A stretch of 64,000 nucleotides of DNA from Marivirga atlantica (GCF_016734805.1 NZ_JAERQG010000002.1:682001-746000); one strand, 5' to 3'; numbered from the stretch's first letter, positions 47,596 to 58,168 are shown. Notes: a model not told the origin generated them from the sequence alone. Translations and numbers: made by a program.

Positions 47596-47625
47596 AAAAA
47601 GGCCGATGATTATATCTGCCTTTTT
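47596..47625. terminator. Weak bidirectional terminator
   Basis: AAAAAGGC pairs with GCCTTTTT across a 14-base loop, between the convergent porP-like and PfpI genes. Confidence 0.6.
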
Positions 47626-47629
47626 AATG

Positions 47630-48193
47630 TTATGCTGTTTTCTGTCCTTGGTGGATTCCTTCTCTGAATTCTTCTACCATCTTGCTGCAGAAAGCTTCTA
47701 AATCATCAGGATTTCTACTTGTTACCAAACCTTGGTCAACAACCACTTCTTTGTCCACCCATCTGGCACCTGCATTTTTCAGATCAGTTTTGATACTAGG
47801 GAACGATGTCATAATTCTTCCTTGTAATACATCAGCCTCTATTAAACTTTGAGGACCATGACATATAGATGCCACAGGCTTACCTTTCTCAAAAAATGTT
47901 TTGATAAAATCTATAGCTTTTTCAGATCTTCTAAGCTTATCAGGGTTTATAACACCACCTGGTAATAGCAATCCATCAAAGTCTTCTTGCTTCACTTCTT
48001 CTACTAACTTGTCTACTTCTAAATCAAAACCCCAGTGATCTTGATCCCAGCTTTTTATAGATTTATTTTCAGGTGAAATGATAGTTATTATAGCACCCTC
48101 TTCTTCTAATTTTTTTCTAGGAACTGTTAGTTCAACTTCTTCAAAACCTGTTTCAGTTAATATGGCGATATTTTTATTTTGTAATTGACTCAT
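47630..48193 (-). CDS. DJ-1/PfpI family protein
   Basis: The 187-residue product matches the PfpI branch: IAILTETGFEEVELTVPRK, DGLLLPGGVINPDKLR, and SICHGPQSL with the nucleophile Cys; the acid and His neighbours are in place. Family members act as peptidase-, deglycase- or chaperone-like stress proteins; which one is not resolved. It lies beside a small Rho-N-like protein and an MscS channel on the same strand. Confidence 0.92.
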   Translation of the reverse strand: MSQLQNKNIAILTETGFEEVELTVPRKKLEEEGAIITIISPENKSIKSWDQDHWGFDLEVDKLVEEVKQEDFDGLLLPGGVINPDKLRRSEKAIDFIKTFFEKGKPVASICHGPQSLIEADVLQGRIMTSFPSIKTDLKNAGARWVDKEVVVDQGLVTSRNPDDLEAFCSKMVEEFREGIHQGQKTA

Positions 48194-48207
48194 AATTTAA
48201 ATTTGTA

Positions 48208-48444
48208 TTAATGATTTCTTAATGCTTTAATGAGCTCTTCTTTACTCATTTCACTTCTGCCTTCAATGCCTACTTCTTTGGCCTTATCATAAAGTTCTTC
48301 CTTGGTTCGTTCTTCGTAAGGAGTACTATTGTGATCAGGATTGGAAGTGTTGGCTATTCTGGCAGCTTTTTCTTTGCTCATTCCTTTATCACGAAGTGCT
48401 TCATACTGCTCTTCGTTTTTTATAGAATTCATTTCCTTTCCCAT
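48208..48444 (-). CDS. Small Rho-N-like protein
   Basis: The 78-residue product combines a motif KGMSKEKAARIANT, common in small bacterial DUF7218-like proteins, with a C-terminal Rho termination factor N-terminal-like SAP fold (YEERTKEELYDKAKEVGIEGRSEMSKEELIKALR). Proteins of this kind may bind nucleic acid and are often stress associated. It starts 14 bases upstream of the PfpI gene and is likely cotranscribed. Confidence 0.78.
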   Translation of the reverse strand: MGKEMNSIKNEEQYEALRDKGMSKEKAARIANTSNPDHNSTPYEERTKEELYDKAKEVGIEGRSEMSKEELIKALRNH

Positions 48445-48492
48445 AGCTTTTATTTTACTAACAAGCTCAGGGTGGGATCATGTTTTAAGAAA

Positions 48493-49428
48493 TCAGGATT
48501 TTCTTGGTGGGTCTACCTGTGTACCGGGCTTGCCTTCCTGTGGGTTTAGGTAAATCCTTTGAGTAGGATAAGCAAAATCGATATCATCATGCTGCTTGAA
48601 TTGGTCGAGAATTTCTTCCCAAATAGCATGTTCTGTTGCTCTTCTCTTTTTAGGTAAGGTGAGGTAGCGAATAGTCAAATTCACACCGCTATCTTTAACA
48701 GAGGTGTAAACAATAGGAGTCAGGTTACTGTAGAAAATCATAAATTTCTTTGAAGCTTCCAGCAACCTTCTTTTGGCATTAAATGATAATTCTTCTACCT
48801 GGGAATTAACAATAGCCTCTAGTATATTTTTAGCTTTTCTCCAGTCACTTTCAAAAGTAACCAGTACGGACATTTCGTTCCATACATGTGAAAAGCCCTG
48901 ATTATAATTGGCTTGATGTACTCTGAACACCTCTCCATTAGGAATATGGATGATTCTACCCGTACTTTGATCAGATTCTACCCAATTGCCAATTTCATTA
49001 ATGGTGAATTGAAAAAATCGAATATCAATAACATCACCAGCAACGCCATCAATTTCAATTCTATCACCTACCACAAAAGGTTTTCTAATAGCTATGAACA
49101 TCCACGCGGCAATATTTACGATAGGCACTTGCAGGGCAATAGCCAAACCTGCACTTACAAGCCCAAGAAAGGTACCGATAGAATCAATTTTATCAACCCA
49201 AATATTGAGTAGTATAAAAATGACTAAAACATAGTAAGCATTTTTGACCCCATTTTTCCATAGGTAGCGGTCTTTGGCATCTTCAAAAGCCTTAAAAATT
49301 AAACGAAGGGCTATAAACCTAAGGATGATAAGTGCCAGAACGGCAATTAATGAATACAATATCTTAAACTGCAAATCAGGACTGATTCGCCATTGTTCTT
49401 CAACATATTGCATCAAATTTTCAAGCAT
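48493..49428 (-). CDS. MscS-family mechanosensitive channel
   Basis: The 311-residue product has three membrane helices (LIAVLALIILRFIALRLIF, YYVLVIFILLNIWV, and the pore-lining TM3 GTFLGLVSAGLAIALQVPIVNIAAW), followed by the MscS beta domain (GDRIEIDGVAGDVIDIRFF) and an alpha/beta C-terminal domain. It releases solutes on osmotic downshock. The shape is of the small MscS type. Confidence 0.92.
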   Translation of the reverse strand: MLENLMQYVEEQWRISPDLQFKILYSLIAVLALIILRFIALRLIFKAFEDAKDRYLWKNGVKNAYYVLVIFILLNIWVDKIDSIGTFLGLVSAGLAIALQVPIVNIAAWMFIAIRKPFVVGDRIEIDGVAGDVIDIRFFQFTINEIGNWVESDQSTGRIIHIPNGEVFRVHQANYNQGFSHVWNEMSVLVTFESDWRKAKNILEAIVNSQVEELSFNAKRRLLEASKKFMIFYSNLTPIVYTSVKDSGVNLTIRYLTLPKKRRATEHAIWEEILDQFKQHDDIDFAYPTQRIYLNPQEGKPGTQVDPPRKS

Positions 49429-49454
49429 CCTATTGAGGTTAAATAGCTAAGGTC

Positions 49455-50651
49455 TTATTTAAAGCGTTGTAATGCAAGTTCACTGACATGATCACCTATT
49501 GATAGTGAAGATGTTGCGGCAGGAGAAGGTGCATTACAAACATTAATGGCATTTTTCTCTTCTAAAATAAGAAAGTCATCAATTAAACCACCATTCTTAT
49601 CGCAGGCCTGTGCACGAACACCTGCACCACCAGGTGTTAAATCATCTTCAGTTATATCTGGTAATAACTTCTGTAGTGCTTCAGTGAATGCACTCTTCGA
49701 GAATGACCTGTACATTTCTCCAAATCCTGTTTTCCAATATTTAGAAGCTACCTTCAGAAAGCCAGGATAAGTAAGCGACTCAGTTAATTCCACCAAGTTG
49801 AATAAGGATTTTCGGTAACCTTCTCTCTTAAAAGCCAATACTGCATTTGGGCCTGCCTCAATGCCACCATTAATCATTCTGGTGAAATGCACCCCTAAAA
49901 ATGGGAAGTTAGGATCAGGCACTGGATAAATTAAGTTTTTGACTAAATACTGCTTTTCAGGCTTTATCATATAATACTCACCACGGAAGGGGATGATTTG
50001 TAAATCGATTTTACCAGAGGTAAGCTTGGCAATTTTATCAGAATATAAACCAGCACAATTAATCACCAAACTTGACTCATAAGTAGCATCTTGGGTAACT
50101 ACTTCAGATTTACCTGAAACTTCCCTTATATCCTCTACTTTTTCATTCAGTCTGATTTCTCCACCAGCTTCCTGAAATTTCTCAGCATACTTTAGTGAAA
50201 CTGCGGTATAATCAATAATACCGGTTTGGGGCACGTGAATTCCACTTATTCCGTTCACATAAGGCTCGTATTCTTTTACTTCATCTCCTACTAAACGCTT
50301 CAAGTTTTTTAAACCATTTTGCTTACCCCGCTCTTCAATCATTTGTAAGGTTGGGAGTTCACTTTTATTAGTCGCTACTATGATTTTACCACAAAGCTCA
50401 TAGGGTACACCTTCGGTATCACAAAATGCTAATAGACGATTATAACCATCAATACAGTTTTTAGCTTTTAAACTTCCCGGCTTATAATATATGCCCGAAT
50501 GAATAACACCACTGTTATTCCCTGTTTGGTGCTTAGCAAGTGCATTTTCCTTTTCAAGAAGCAATACCGATTTTTTAGGACTTTTTCGCTTAAGTTCATA
50601 AGCTGTTGCCAATCCGACTATGCCACCACCAACTATGATTATATCATACAT
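49455..50651 (-). CDS. lhgO: L-2-hydroxyglutarate oxidase
   Basis: I start at ATG 50651 (MYDIIIVGGG); the frame also has a TTG at 50663. The 398-residue product is a DAO-type flavoprotein: FAD-binding IIIVGGGIVGLATAYEL, ALAKHQTGNNSGVIHSGIYY, GVRAQACDKNGGLIDDF. This matches LhgO, which oxidises L-2-hydroxyglutarate to 2-oxoglutarate with transfer of electrons to the membrane quinone pool. Three 7-bp tandem repeats lie just upstream. Confidence 0.93.
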   Translation of the reverse strand: MYDIIIVGGGIVGLATAYELKRKSPKKSVLLLEKENALAKHQTGNNSGVIHSGIYYKPGSLKAKNCIDGYNRLLAFCDTEGVPYELCGKIIVATNKSELPTLQMIEERGKQNGLKNLKRLVGDEVKEYEPYVNGISGIHVPQTGIIDYTAVSLKYAEKFQEAGGEIRLNEKVEDIREVSGKSEVVTQDATYESSLVINCAGLYSDKIAKLTSGKIDLQIIPFRGEYYMIKPEKQYLVKNLIYPVPDPNFPFLGVHFTRMINGGIEAGPNAVLAFKREGYRKSLFNLVELTESLTYPGFLKVASKYWKTGFGEMYRSFSKSAFTEALQKLLPDITEDDLTPGGAGVRAQACDKNGGLIDDFLILEEKNAINVCNAPSPAATSSLSIGDHVSELALQRFK

Positions 50652-50666
50652 TTTTTTGATCAATTA

Positions 50667-50687
50667 ATGAATTATGAATTATGAATT
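50667..50687. repeat. Three tandem 7-bp repeats upstream of lhgO
   Basis: ATGAATT occurs three times in a row 16 bases ahead of the lhgO start. It could affect leader spacing; no function is shown. Confidence 0.6.
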
Positions 50688-50741
50688 ATCCTTTTATTAC
50701 TGAATTCAGAATCCTATAACCTAATACCCAATACCAACTTT

Positions 50742-52043
50742 TTACTCCACAATCACTAAATAATAATTCTTCTTACCACGTTGAACCAGAATGTATTTGT
50801 CCTGCAGTAATTGAAAATCCACCTCAGCATTGGGATCTTCCACTTTGTTTTTATTCACACTTACGCCACCACCTTGTATCATCTTTCTGGCTTCACCTTT
50901 TGATTTGAATACAATGCCTTGAGTTGTTTCGGCTAAAAATGTAGTGGCATTATCAACGGCAGCAAGTTCATCTTTTGTAATAGTAACTTGTGGTACACCT
51001 TCAAAAACAGACAGAAGTGTATCTTCATCAATTGAGGCCAGTTCTTCAGTGGTAGATTTACCAAACAATATGCTAGAAGCCTTCAAGGCCATATCCAAGG
51101 CCTCCTGAGAGTGAACGCGCACAGTCATTTCTTCTGCCAAAGCCTTTTGCAATACTCTCAAATGAGGTGCTTGATTGTGCTCTTTCTCTAAAGCTTCAAT
51201 TTCATCTTTTGATTTTGTGCTGAATATCCTGACAAAGTTACTCATGTCTTCATCAGATGCATTTAACCAAAACTGATAGAATTTGTAAGGAGATGTCTTT
51301 TTAGGATCAAGCCAAATGTTACCACTTTCAGTTTTACCAAACTTTGTACCATCTGATTTTTTAATCAATGGAGTAGTAACAGCAAAAGCTTCACCTTGCT
51401 CCATTTTACGAATCATTTCAGTTCCAGTGGTAATATTTCCCCATTGATCAGATCCGCCCATTTGAAGTTTACAATTCTCTGCTTTGTATAAATGAAGAAA
51501 ATCATAACCTTGAACCAGTTGATAGGTAAACTCTGTAAAGCTCATGCCTTCGCTTGATTCTGCCGAGAGCCTTTTCTTAACAGAATCCTTAGCCATCATA
51601 TAATTTACGGTAATGTGCTTGCCCACATCTCTGATAAAGCCAAGGAAGCTGAAGTCTTTCATCCAGTCGTAATTATTTACCAATTTGGCATTATTGTCAG
51701 CACTGGCATCAAAGTCTAGAAACTTCATCACTTGCTTTTTGATGCCTGCTTCATTGACTCTCAATGTTTCTTCATCCAATAAATTTCTTTCTTTTGATTT
51801 ACCTGATGGATCACCAATCATACCAGTAGCGCCACCTAATAAAACAATAGGTTTGTGGCCTGCATCCTGAAAATGTTTAAGCATCATAATGCCTACTAAA
51901 TGACCAATATGAAGGGAGTCTGCTGTAGGATCAATACCTACATAAGCTGATGTTAGTTCTTTTGAAAGTTGCTTTTCGATGCCAGGCATCATATCATGAA
52001 TCATTCCTCGCCATTGTAATTCAGCGATAAAATCTTTTTGCAT
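50742..52043 (-). CDS. tyrS: Tyrosyl-tRNA synthetase
   Basis: I start at ATG 52043 ([11 protein letters not shown]); the frame runs to a TTG at 52073. The 433-residue class I synthetase has HIGH (residues 45-48), the KMSKS-like KFGKT ([13 protein letters not shown]), YDFLHLYK and a C-terminal S4 RNA-binding domain ([17 protein letters not shown]). It charges tRNA-Tyr with tyrosine. Confidence 0.97.
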   Translation of the reverse strand: MQKDFIAELQWRGMIHDMMPGIEKQLSKELTSAYVGIDPTADSLHIGHLVGIMMLKHFQDAGHKPIVLLGGATGMIGDPSGKSKERNLLDEETLRVNEAGIKKQVMKFLDFDASADNNAKLVNNYDWMKDFSFLGFIRDVGKHITVNYMMAKDSVKKRLSAESSEGMSFTEFTYQLVQGYDFLHLYKAENCKLQMGGSDQWGNITTGTEMIRKMEQGEAFAVTTPLIKKSDGTKFGKTESGNIWLDPKKTSPYKFYQFWLNASDEDMSNFVRIFSTKSKDEIEALEKEHNQAPHLRVLQKALAEEMTVRVHSQEALDMALKASSILFGKSTTEELASIDEDTLLSVFEGVPQVTITKDELAAVDNATTFLAETTQGIVFKSKGEARKMIQGGGVSVNKNKVEDPNAEVDFQLLQDKYILVQRGKKNYYLVIVE

Positions 52044-52206
52044 AATTGTTGGTGTTTTCTGTAGAGCTTGCAAATATAAAAGCCCTGAGAGGTTATTAAT
52101 AGTTAAATGCTGCTTAATACTAAATATTTTTAGATGGCTAATTAAAGGTATAATATTTCAACCTTTGCTATTACTCAATTATCTTCGCTTTTATTAACAT
52201 AGAAGT

Positions 52207-53229
52207 ATGGCAAAAACTGCAGAACAAATTCTATCCGACTTAAAGAATAATAATTACGCTCCAGTATATTTTTTACAAGGTGAGGAGCCTTACTTTATTG
52301 ATTTGATAAGTGATTATATTGAGGCGAATGCTTTAGACGAAAGTGAGAAGGGGTTCAACCAGCGAGTTTTATATGGAAAAGATGTAGGACTATATGATGT
52401 AATTTCTGCAGCCAAGAGTTTCCCTATGATGGGACAGCGACAGGTAATTATTGTTAAAGAAGCGCAGGAGCTAGCTGAACTTAAGAAAAAAGATGCAGAC
52501 CTTGCCGTTTTTGAAAATTACCTGCAGAATCCTCAGCCCTCGACCGTGTTGGTATTTGGACACAAGCATAAAAAGCTGGATAAGCGCAAAAAGATTACAA
52601 AAAGCTTAACACAACATGCTGTTTTTCTGGAGTCTTCTAAAATTTATGAAAACAAAGTGCCAGAGTGGATTGAGCAGTTTGTAAAAGCTAAGAATCATAA
52701 AATTAATAGGCAGGCCACTATGTTACTTACCGAATATATTGGTAATAACCTGGAGAGGCTTTCTAATGAGATCAATAAAATACTTATCAATTTTAAAGAG
52801 CCTGTTGAAATAAATGAGAAGCATGTTCAAGAGTATGTGGGTATTAATAAAGATTACAACATATTCGAACTGCAAAAAGCCATAGTACAAGGCAATGTAT
52901 TACAGGCAAACAGAATTATTCAATTCTTTGCGGCCGATCCTAAAAACCATCCAGTTATTTTAAGTATTGGGTTCTTAAATAGCTTTTTCACAAAACTATT
53001 ATTGATTCACCATCATCCTGATAAAAGTGATAGAGGGGTAGCTCAGGCCGCAGGAGTTTCACCTTATATTGCAAAGGAATACATGGCAGCAATCAGAAGA
53101 TATAATCTTCAGAAAGTGCTTCAAAATTTACAATATATATATGAGGCCGACTTAACCAGCAAAGGCGTTAATGCTTCAATGGCTGATGAACAATTGATGA
53201 AAGAATTGTTATTTAAGTTGATGCATTGA
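52207..53229 (+). CDS. holA: DNA polymerase III subunit delta
   Basis: The 340-residue product has the AAA+-like fold of the delta clamp-loader subunit: VYFLQGEEPYFIDLISDYI, AKSFPMMGQRQVIIVKEAQ, NNLERLSNEINKI, and the C-terminal helical collar (HPVILSIGFLNSFFTKLLLI). Delta opens the sliding clamp during replication. Divergent from tyrS, with about 160 bases between starts. Confidence 0.93.
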   Translation: MAKTAEQILSDLKNNNYAPVYFLQGEEPYFIDLISDYIEANALDESEKGFNQRVLYGKDVGLYDVISAAKSFPMMGQRQVIIVKEAQELAELKKKDADLAVFENYLQNPQPSTVLVFGHKHKKLDKRKKITKSLTQHAVFLESSKIYENKVPEWIEQFVKAKNHKINRQATMLLTEYIGNNLERLSNEINKILINFKEPVEINEKHVQEYVGINKDYNIFELQKAIVQGNVLQANRIIQFFAADPKNHPVILSIGFLNSFFTKLLLIHHHPDKSDRGVAQAAGVSPYIAKEYMAAIRRYNLQKVLQNLQYIYEADLTSKGVNASMADEQLMKELLFKLMH

Positions 53230-53391
53230 TTTTGTAATGCAGAGTTTGAAATTTGCTATCAAATAGATCGCTGTTTGATGCTCAAGATAATAAGAGTTTA
53301 ATTTTTTTCTCATTAAAAGGCTCATAGCCTCTATGTAAAATATAATAATTAGTCGCTTTATTAGTTTAAAGTGCAATTACAATCGTAATCT

Positions 53392-56300
53392 ATGTTTAAG
53401 GAGATAATTCTATTAACGATATACTTTGTGAGCTTTCAGCTCACGGCTTTTGCCCAGAAAACCTATGTCGATTATGGCGCTAGCGACCAATATAACAGGG
53501 CACTGAATCTATTCAATGATCAGCAATACAATGCTGCCCAAACAATTTTCAATACTTATCTACAAAATGTAGATGAGCGTGCGGCTAATAAGTCTTCGGC
53601 TGAATACTACAGTGCTTTAGCCGCTATTTATTTGTTTCAGTCTGATGGTGAAAACAGAATAAAGCAGTTTGTAGATGCTTATCCAAATCACCCCAAAGCT
53701 TTAGAGGCTTATTTTCAGTTGGGAAATTTCTATTACAGAGAAAAGAATTACGCAAAGGCCATTCAGTATTATGAGAAAACTAACGAGAAAGTCTTATCTA
53801 AAAAGGAATTGAAGAATTTCCAGTTTAAAATAGGCTACTCTTACTTTAGCCGAAAAGCTTTTCAAGAAGCACTTCCTTATTTTAATCAACTTAAGCGTGT
53901 TGACAATCAATACCAGTCTGCGGCTTATTATTATGCAGGTTTTATCAATTATGAATTGGCTGATTATGCTCAGGCATTGGTGGATTTGGAGAAAGCAGAA
54001 GAAAATGATGCATATAAAGCTAGTGTAGCCGAAATGAAGGCTAATATTTTTTATCAACAGGGAAGATTCTATGAAGTGATTAATTATGTTGAAAGCCTCG
54101 ATGGAAGGGTTCCTTCAAACATTTACCTAATAGCAGGGGATGCATTCTACGCATTAAAAGAATATGATAAAGCAGCCGAGTATTTCGATAATTACAGGCA
54201 AGGATCCAACAAAAGTAATGATAGAGCAGTGCTGTACAGAATGGGCTATGCCGCTTTTAAGGTGAATCAAAACAAAGAAGCCATTGAATTGCTGGAGAAA
54301 GTAGGAATAGAAAAGGACTCACTCACGCAATTCAGTACTTATTACTTAGGAAGACTTTATCAACAGGAAAACAATAGCAGATATGCCATTAATGCGTATC
54401 AACAATCTAAATCATTAAGTTTTAGTGAGACTATTGCTGAAGAAAGTCATTGGCAGTTATGTCTCTTATTAATCGATAATGCAGATTACTCAAATGCTAT
54501 TAAAGAGCTATCAGCATTTATAGAAAAATACTCTAATAGCAGTTATGCTACCGAGGCAAACGAATTGCTGAGTCAGGCATATTTAAATACAAATGCCTAT
54601 GATCTTGCAATTGGCTTTATTGAATCTTTGCCAGAACTGACACCTAAATTAAAGTCTGCTTATCAGAAAGTTACTTTTTATCAGGGAGCCGATTATTTCA
54701 ATCAGGCAAATTTTTACCAGTCCGTGCAGTCGTTAAAAAAATCAGTAGCCTATCCACAATCTAAGGAATTAGCTGGTAAAGCTTATTTCTGGATGGGTGA
54801 GGCTTACTCAACTGGTAAGAAATACAATGAGGCGCTTAAGGCTTATTTATCCTCTTTAGATAGGTCAATTGAGGGAAATGAATGGTATCAAAACTTATTA
54901 TACGGAACGGCCTATGCGTATTACAATACCAAGCAGTTTCAGAATGCGCTCTTATATTTTAAGAAATATACCAATGCCGGAAAGAAAAATACTTATTTCA
55001 GCGATGCACAGCTTCGACTGGCTGATTGCTATTATGTGACCAAAAGATATGGCGAAGCATCAACAACTTACCAAAATTACCTTCGCAATTCTTCTGATCA
55101 AATGGATTATGTATACTTCCAACTAGGTGTAGTAAATGCGTTACAAAATAAGAATAAAGAGGCATTTAGTAATTATGAAGAAGTAATCAGTCGTTACAAA
55201 AACTCTGCTTACTATGATAATGCGTTGTTCCAAAAAGCGCTATTAACATTTGAATCGAGCAACTATGAATTAGCAGTTAGCCGATTTAAAGAAATGCTCA
55301 ATCAAGTGCCACAATCTAATTTGGTGCCTTATGCCTTATCCAAAAGAGCAATTGCTTATTACAATTTAAAGCAATATGAGCTGGCTCTGGTGGATTATAA
55401 AAACATCTTAAGAAACCATATTACACATCCTACTGCTAATGGCGCATTACTTGGCCTACAAGAAATATATGGTATTAAAAATGAGGAGGGAGACTTTGAT
55501 AAATTCCTGGCTGCCTACAAGCAGGCTAATCCTAATGATAAGGAGGTTTCTTCAATAGAGTATGACGCTGCAAAATCATTGTATTTCAATCAAAATTATG
55601 GCAAGGCAAGCGTAGCATTTAAAAATTATATGGAGAATTACCCTGATAATGCTCTGGCGGAAGAAGCTAAATATTATTTGGCAGACTCTTACTATAGAGC
55701 TAAAGAGTATAACAACGCCTTACCTGTTTTTTATGAAGTGCTGGAGGATCAAGATACACCTTTTAAAAAGCGTGCTGTGCAAAAAGTGGCTGAGCTTGAA
55801 TTGCTGGCAGATAATTATGAGAAATCTTCTAATTATTTCAATCAACTACTAAAACTAGCTGAAAATGCCAGAGATCAATATAATGCCTGGTCAGGCCTGC
55901 TTCAGTTAGCTAAAATCAGAAATGATTATGCTGATATCATTAAATATGCTGACTTAATTATCAATAAAGGAAATGTAAATACAAAAGCTATAACAGAAGC
56001 TTATGTTAGCAAAGGGATGGCTTATTTTAACCAAGGTAAATATGAGCAAGCTAAAACTGCTTTTTCAGCTGCCATTGAAACCGCTAAAGATGAGAATGCT
56101 GCTGAAGCTAAATACATGATTGCATTAATGCAGTATACTAGTGAAGATTATCAAACCTCAATCAATACACTATTTGAGCTTAACAATCAGTTTGCCTCTT
56201 TCGATCAATGGTTAGGAAAATCATTTTTATTGATTGCAGATAACTATTATACACTAGGAGAATTGTTTCAGGCTAAGGCAACTTTGAATTCTATTATAGA

Positions 56301-56454
56301 GAATGCTTCATCTGCAATACTTATTGATGAAGCAAAATTAAAATTGACACTTATTACTCAGGAGGAGCAAAAATTGGATTCAATCCAAAATGCAAGTGAT
56401 TCTGTTATGGTAACAGACACAGTGAAGGCTCCATTAGATTCAATTCAAGATTAA
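53392..56454 (+). CDS. Exported TPR protein
   Basis: The 1020-residue product has a signal peptide (ends LTAFAQ) and about 20 tetratricopeptide-like repeats throughout (for example AYFQLGNFYYREKNYAKAIQYYEKT, KAYFWMGEAYSTGKKYNEALKAYLSSLD). TPR superhelices serve as docking scaffolds, and this one should sit in the periplasm or under the outer membrane. The next gene, a beta-barrel, starts one base after its stop, so they very likely work together. Comparable TPR-barrel pairs in other bacteria support export of polymers, but that is only an analogy. Confidence 0.85.
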   Translation: MFKEIILLTIYFVSFQLTAFAQKTYVDYGASDQYNRALNLFNDQQYNAAQTIFNTYLQNVDERAANKSSAEYYSALAAIYLFQSDGENRIKQFVDAYPNHPKALEAYFQLGNFYYREKNYAKAIQYYEKTNEKVLSKKELKNFQFKIGYSYFSRKAFQEALPYFNQLKRVDNQYQSAAYYYAGFINYELADYAQALVDLEKAEENDAYKASVAEMKANIFYQQGRFYEVINYVESLDGRVPSNIYLIAGDAFYALKEYDKAAEYFDNYRQGSNKSNDRAVLYRMGYAAFKVNQNKEAIELLEKVGIEKDSLTQFSTYYLGRLYQQENNSRYAINAYQQSKSLSFSETIAEESHWQLCLLLIDNADYSNAIKELSAFIEKYSNSSYATEANELLSQAYLNTNAYDLAIGFIESLPELTPKLKSAYQKVTFYQGADYFNQANFYQSVQSLKKSVAYPQSKELAGKAYFWMGEAYSTGKKYNEALKAYLSSLDRSIEGNEWYQNLLYGTAYAYYNTKQFQNALLYFKKYTNAGKKNTYFSDAQLRLADCYYVTKRYGEASTTYQNYLRNSSDQMDYVYFQLGVVNALQNKNKEAFSNYEEVISRYKNSAYYDNALFQKALLTFESSNYELAVSRFKEMLNQVPQSNLVPYALSKRAIAYYNLKQYELALVDYKNILRNHITHPTANGALLGLQEIYGIKNEEGDFDKFLAAYKQANPNDKEVSSIEYDAAKSLYFNQNYGKASVAFKNYMENYPDNALAEEAKYYLADSYYRAKEYNNALPVFYEVLEDQDTPFKKRAVQKVAELELLADNYEKSSNYFNQLLKLAENARDQYNAWSGLLQLAKIRNDYADIIKYADLIINKGNVNTKAITEAYVSKGMAYFNQGKYEQAKTAFSAAIETAKDENAAEAKYMIALMQYTSEDYQTSINTLFELNNQFASFDQWLGKSFLLIADNYYTLGELFQAKATLNSIIENASSAILIDEAKLKLTLITQEEQKLDSIQNASDSVMVTDTVKAPLDSIQD

Positions 56455-56455
56455 G

Positions 56456-58168
56456 ATGAAGAAGATCATATTAAACATATTATTTCTGACAATAGGTATT
56501 TCATTATACGCACAGGATAACTGGAATGAGCCGACAGAAGGTGAATTAGAGGATTCTCAAATTGTTATTGAGAAGAACAGAAGTCTTGATCTGCCACGAG
56601 CAACCAGAAGCTTCAGGCAAGTACCTAAAATTGATCAAAGTAGTGATTCAATCAGAGTGAACTTTAGTTGGAATGAGATTACTCCGGAGTTAAGTAAGCT
56701 TAAGCCAGGATTACGCGTGTTGAGAATTAAGGATGAGCCTATCCCAAAATTATTTGCCAATCAGGTATCAGCAGGTTTTGGTAATTATGGAGCCTCCTAT
56801 TTATCAGGTTTTGTTGGTAACAAGCGGGATAGAAATAAAAGCTACGGTGTTCAGTTTTATCATAAAAGCTTTAATAAAGGAGCGGTTGATGAAAAATATT
56901 CCGGTTCAGGCTACCAAATGGTTAGGCCATCAGCTAGGTTCTTCAACGATAAAATATCTTTTGAGACTTCATTGCTTTATGATAGAACTAATAACTACGC
57001 CTATGGCTCAATAGAGGAGGAGTTAGATTTAAATGAGAGCTTTAGTAGAGATGAGTTTCAAAAAAAATTTCAAACTGCAGGAGCTCATATTGGTCTTTCT
57101 GATAGAAATATTGAAGATTATTTTACGTATGACTACGATGCCGATTTCTATCATCTCTTTACAAGCATGAATACTGCTGAAACTAATTTTAACTTCAGTT
57201 TAAACAACACCTACAATTTCAGAGGTGCTTTTGGAGCCAAATTAAATGCGAGTGGTTTTATTTCAAACTATAATTATTTTAATGAATCTCAGAGCTACAA
57301 TAGAAATTTAATCCAAATAGATCCTTCAGTCGTATACAAGCTTGATCAAATAATACTTGAAGGCGGACTAAACATAAGCTACGATAATCAATCAAGAACT
57401 AACATAAGCGAGGTTTATGTTTATCCTAATTTAAATGCTACGTATTTCCCTTTAGCAAAGACTTACTTAGGTATTGGTATTTCCGGTGATGTTAGACAAG
57501 TCACTTATAAAAGTGTTTTAGAAACTAACCCTTATCTTGATCCTTCTTTTATTCTTGAAAACACTATCAATCCATTTCAACTGACATTAAAGGCAGGATC
57601 AAACTTACTTGATAAAGTTCAAATTGATGGTTCTTTTGAAGTAGGTACTGTTAATAAATTGCCTTATTTTACTGATGTAAGGACTGATAACCAGTCAGGT
57701 AATGAACTGTTACAGAGCTTTGTTTCTATATATAGTGATAATTTAACAGAGCTAAAATCAAGTATTTTAATCCAAACTGATTTTGGAAAGAATTTTAATC
57801 TAAGTGCCAAAGGGCAATATTTGAGTTATGCTAATGATAGCATTGATGCATTGCCTTATGTGCCAAAATTCAAGCTTGATTTAAAAGGTAATGTCAGCAT
57901 TAAGGAGAAAGTAGAAATAGGCTTATCAGTTTATTTACAGAGTAAAATGGAAGCATACTATAGGAGAATCGATTTTTCTTCGAATCTAGCTACTATGACT
58001 GAGATTGATCCCTTCGCTGACCTTGGCCTTGATGTTAGATATAATTTGACCAGTAGAGCCAGTATTTTTGTCAACGCTAACAACCTCTTATCCAATAAGT
58101 ATGAATATTACTTGAACTACCCTAACCGTGGTTTTCAAATATTAGGAGGTTTCACATATTCCTTTTAA
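56456..58168 (+). CDS. Outer-membrane beta-barrel, TonB-receptor-like without plug
   Basis: The 570-residue product has a signal peptide (SLYAQ) and a short disordered lead, then alternating strands to the end. The final strand (YLNYPNRGFQILGGFTYSF) matches the last strand of TonB-dependent receptors, but I see neither a plug nor a TonB box. It begins one base after the TPR gene stop, so translation is coupled. I read it as a barrel partner of the TPR protein. Confidence 0.75.
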   Translation: MKKIILNILFLTIGISLYAQDNWNEPTEGELEDSQIVIEKNRSLDLPRATRSFRQVPKIDQSSDSIRVNFSWNEITPELSKLKPGLRVLRIKDEPIPKLFANQVSAGFGNYGASYLSGFVGNKRDRNKSYGVQFYHKSFNKGAVDEKYSGSGYQMVRPSARFFNDKISFETSLLYDRTNNYAYGSIEEELDLNESFSRDEFQKKFQTAGAHIGLSDRNIEDYFTYDYDADFYHLFTSMNTAETNFNFSLNNTYNFRGAFGAKLNASGFISNYNYFNESQSYNRNLIQIDPSVVYKLDQIILEGGLNISYDNQSRTNISEVYVYPNLNATYFPLAKTYLGIGISGDVRQVTYKSVLETNPYLDPSFILENTINPFQLTLKAGSNLLDKVQIDGSFEVGTVNKLPYFTDVRTDNQSGNELLQSFVSIYSDNLTELKSSILIQTDFGKNFNLSAKGQYLSYANDSIDALPYVPKFKLDLKGNVSIKEKVEIGLSVYLQSKMEAYYRRIDFSSNLATMTEIDPFADLGLDVRYNLTSRASIFVNANNLLSNKYEYYLNYPNRGFQILGGFTYSF

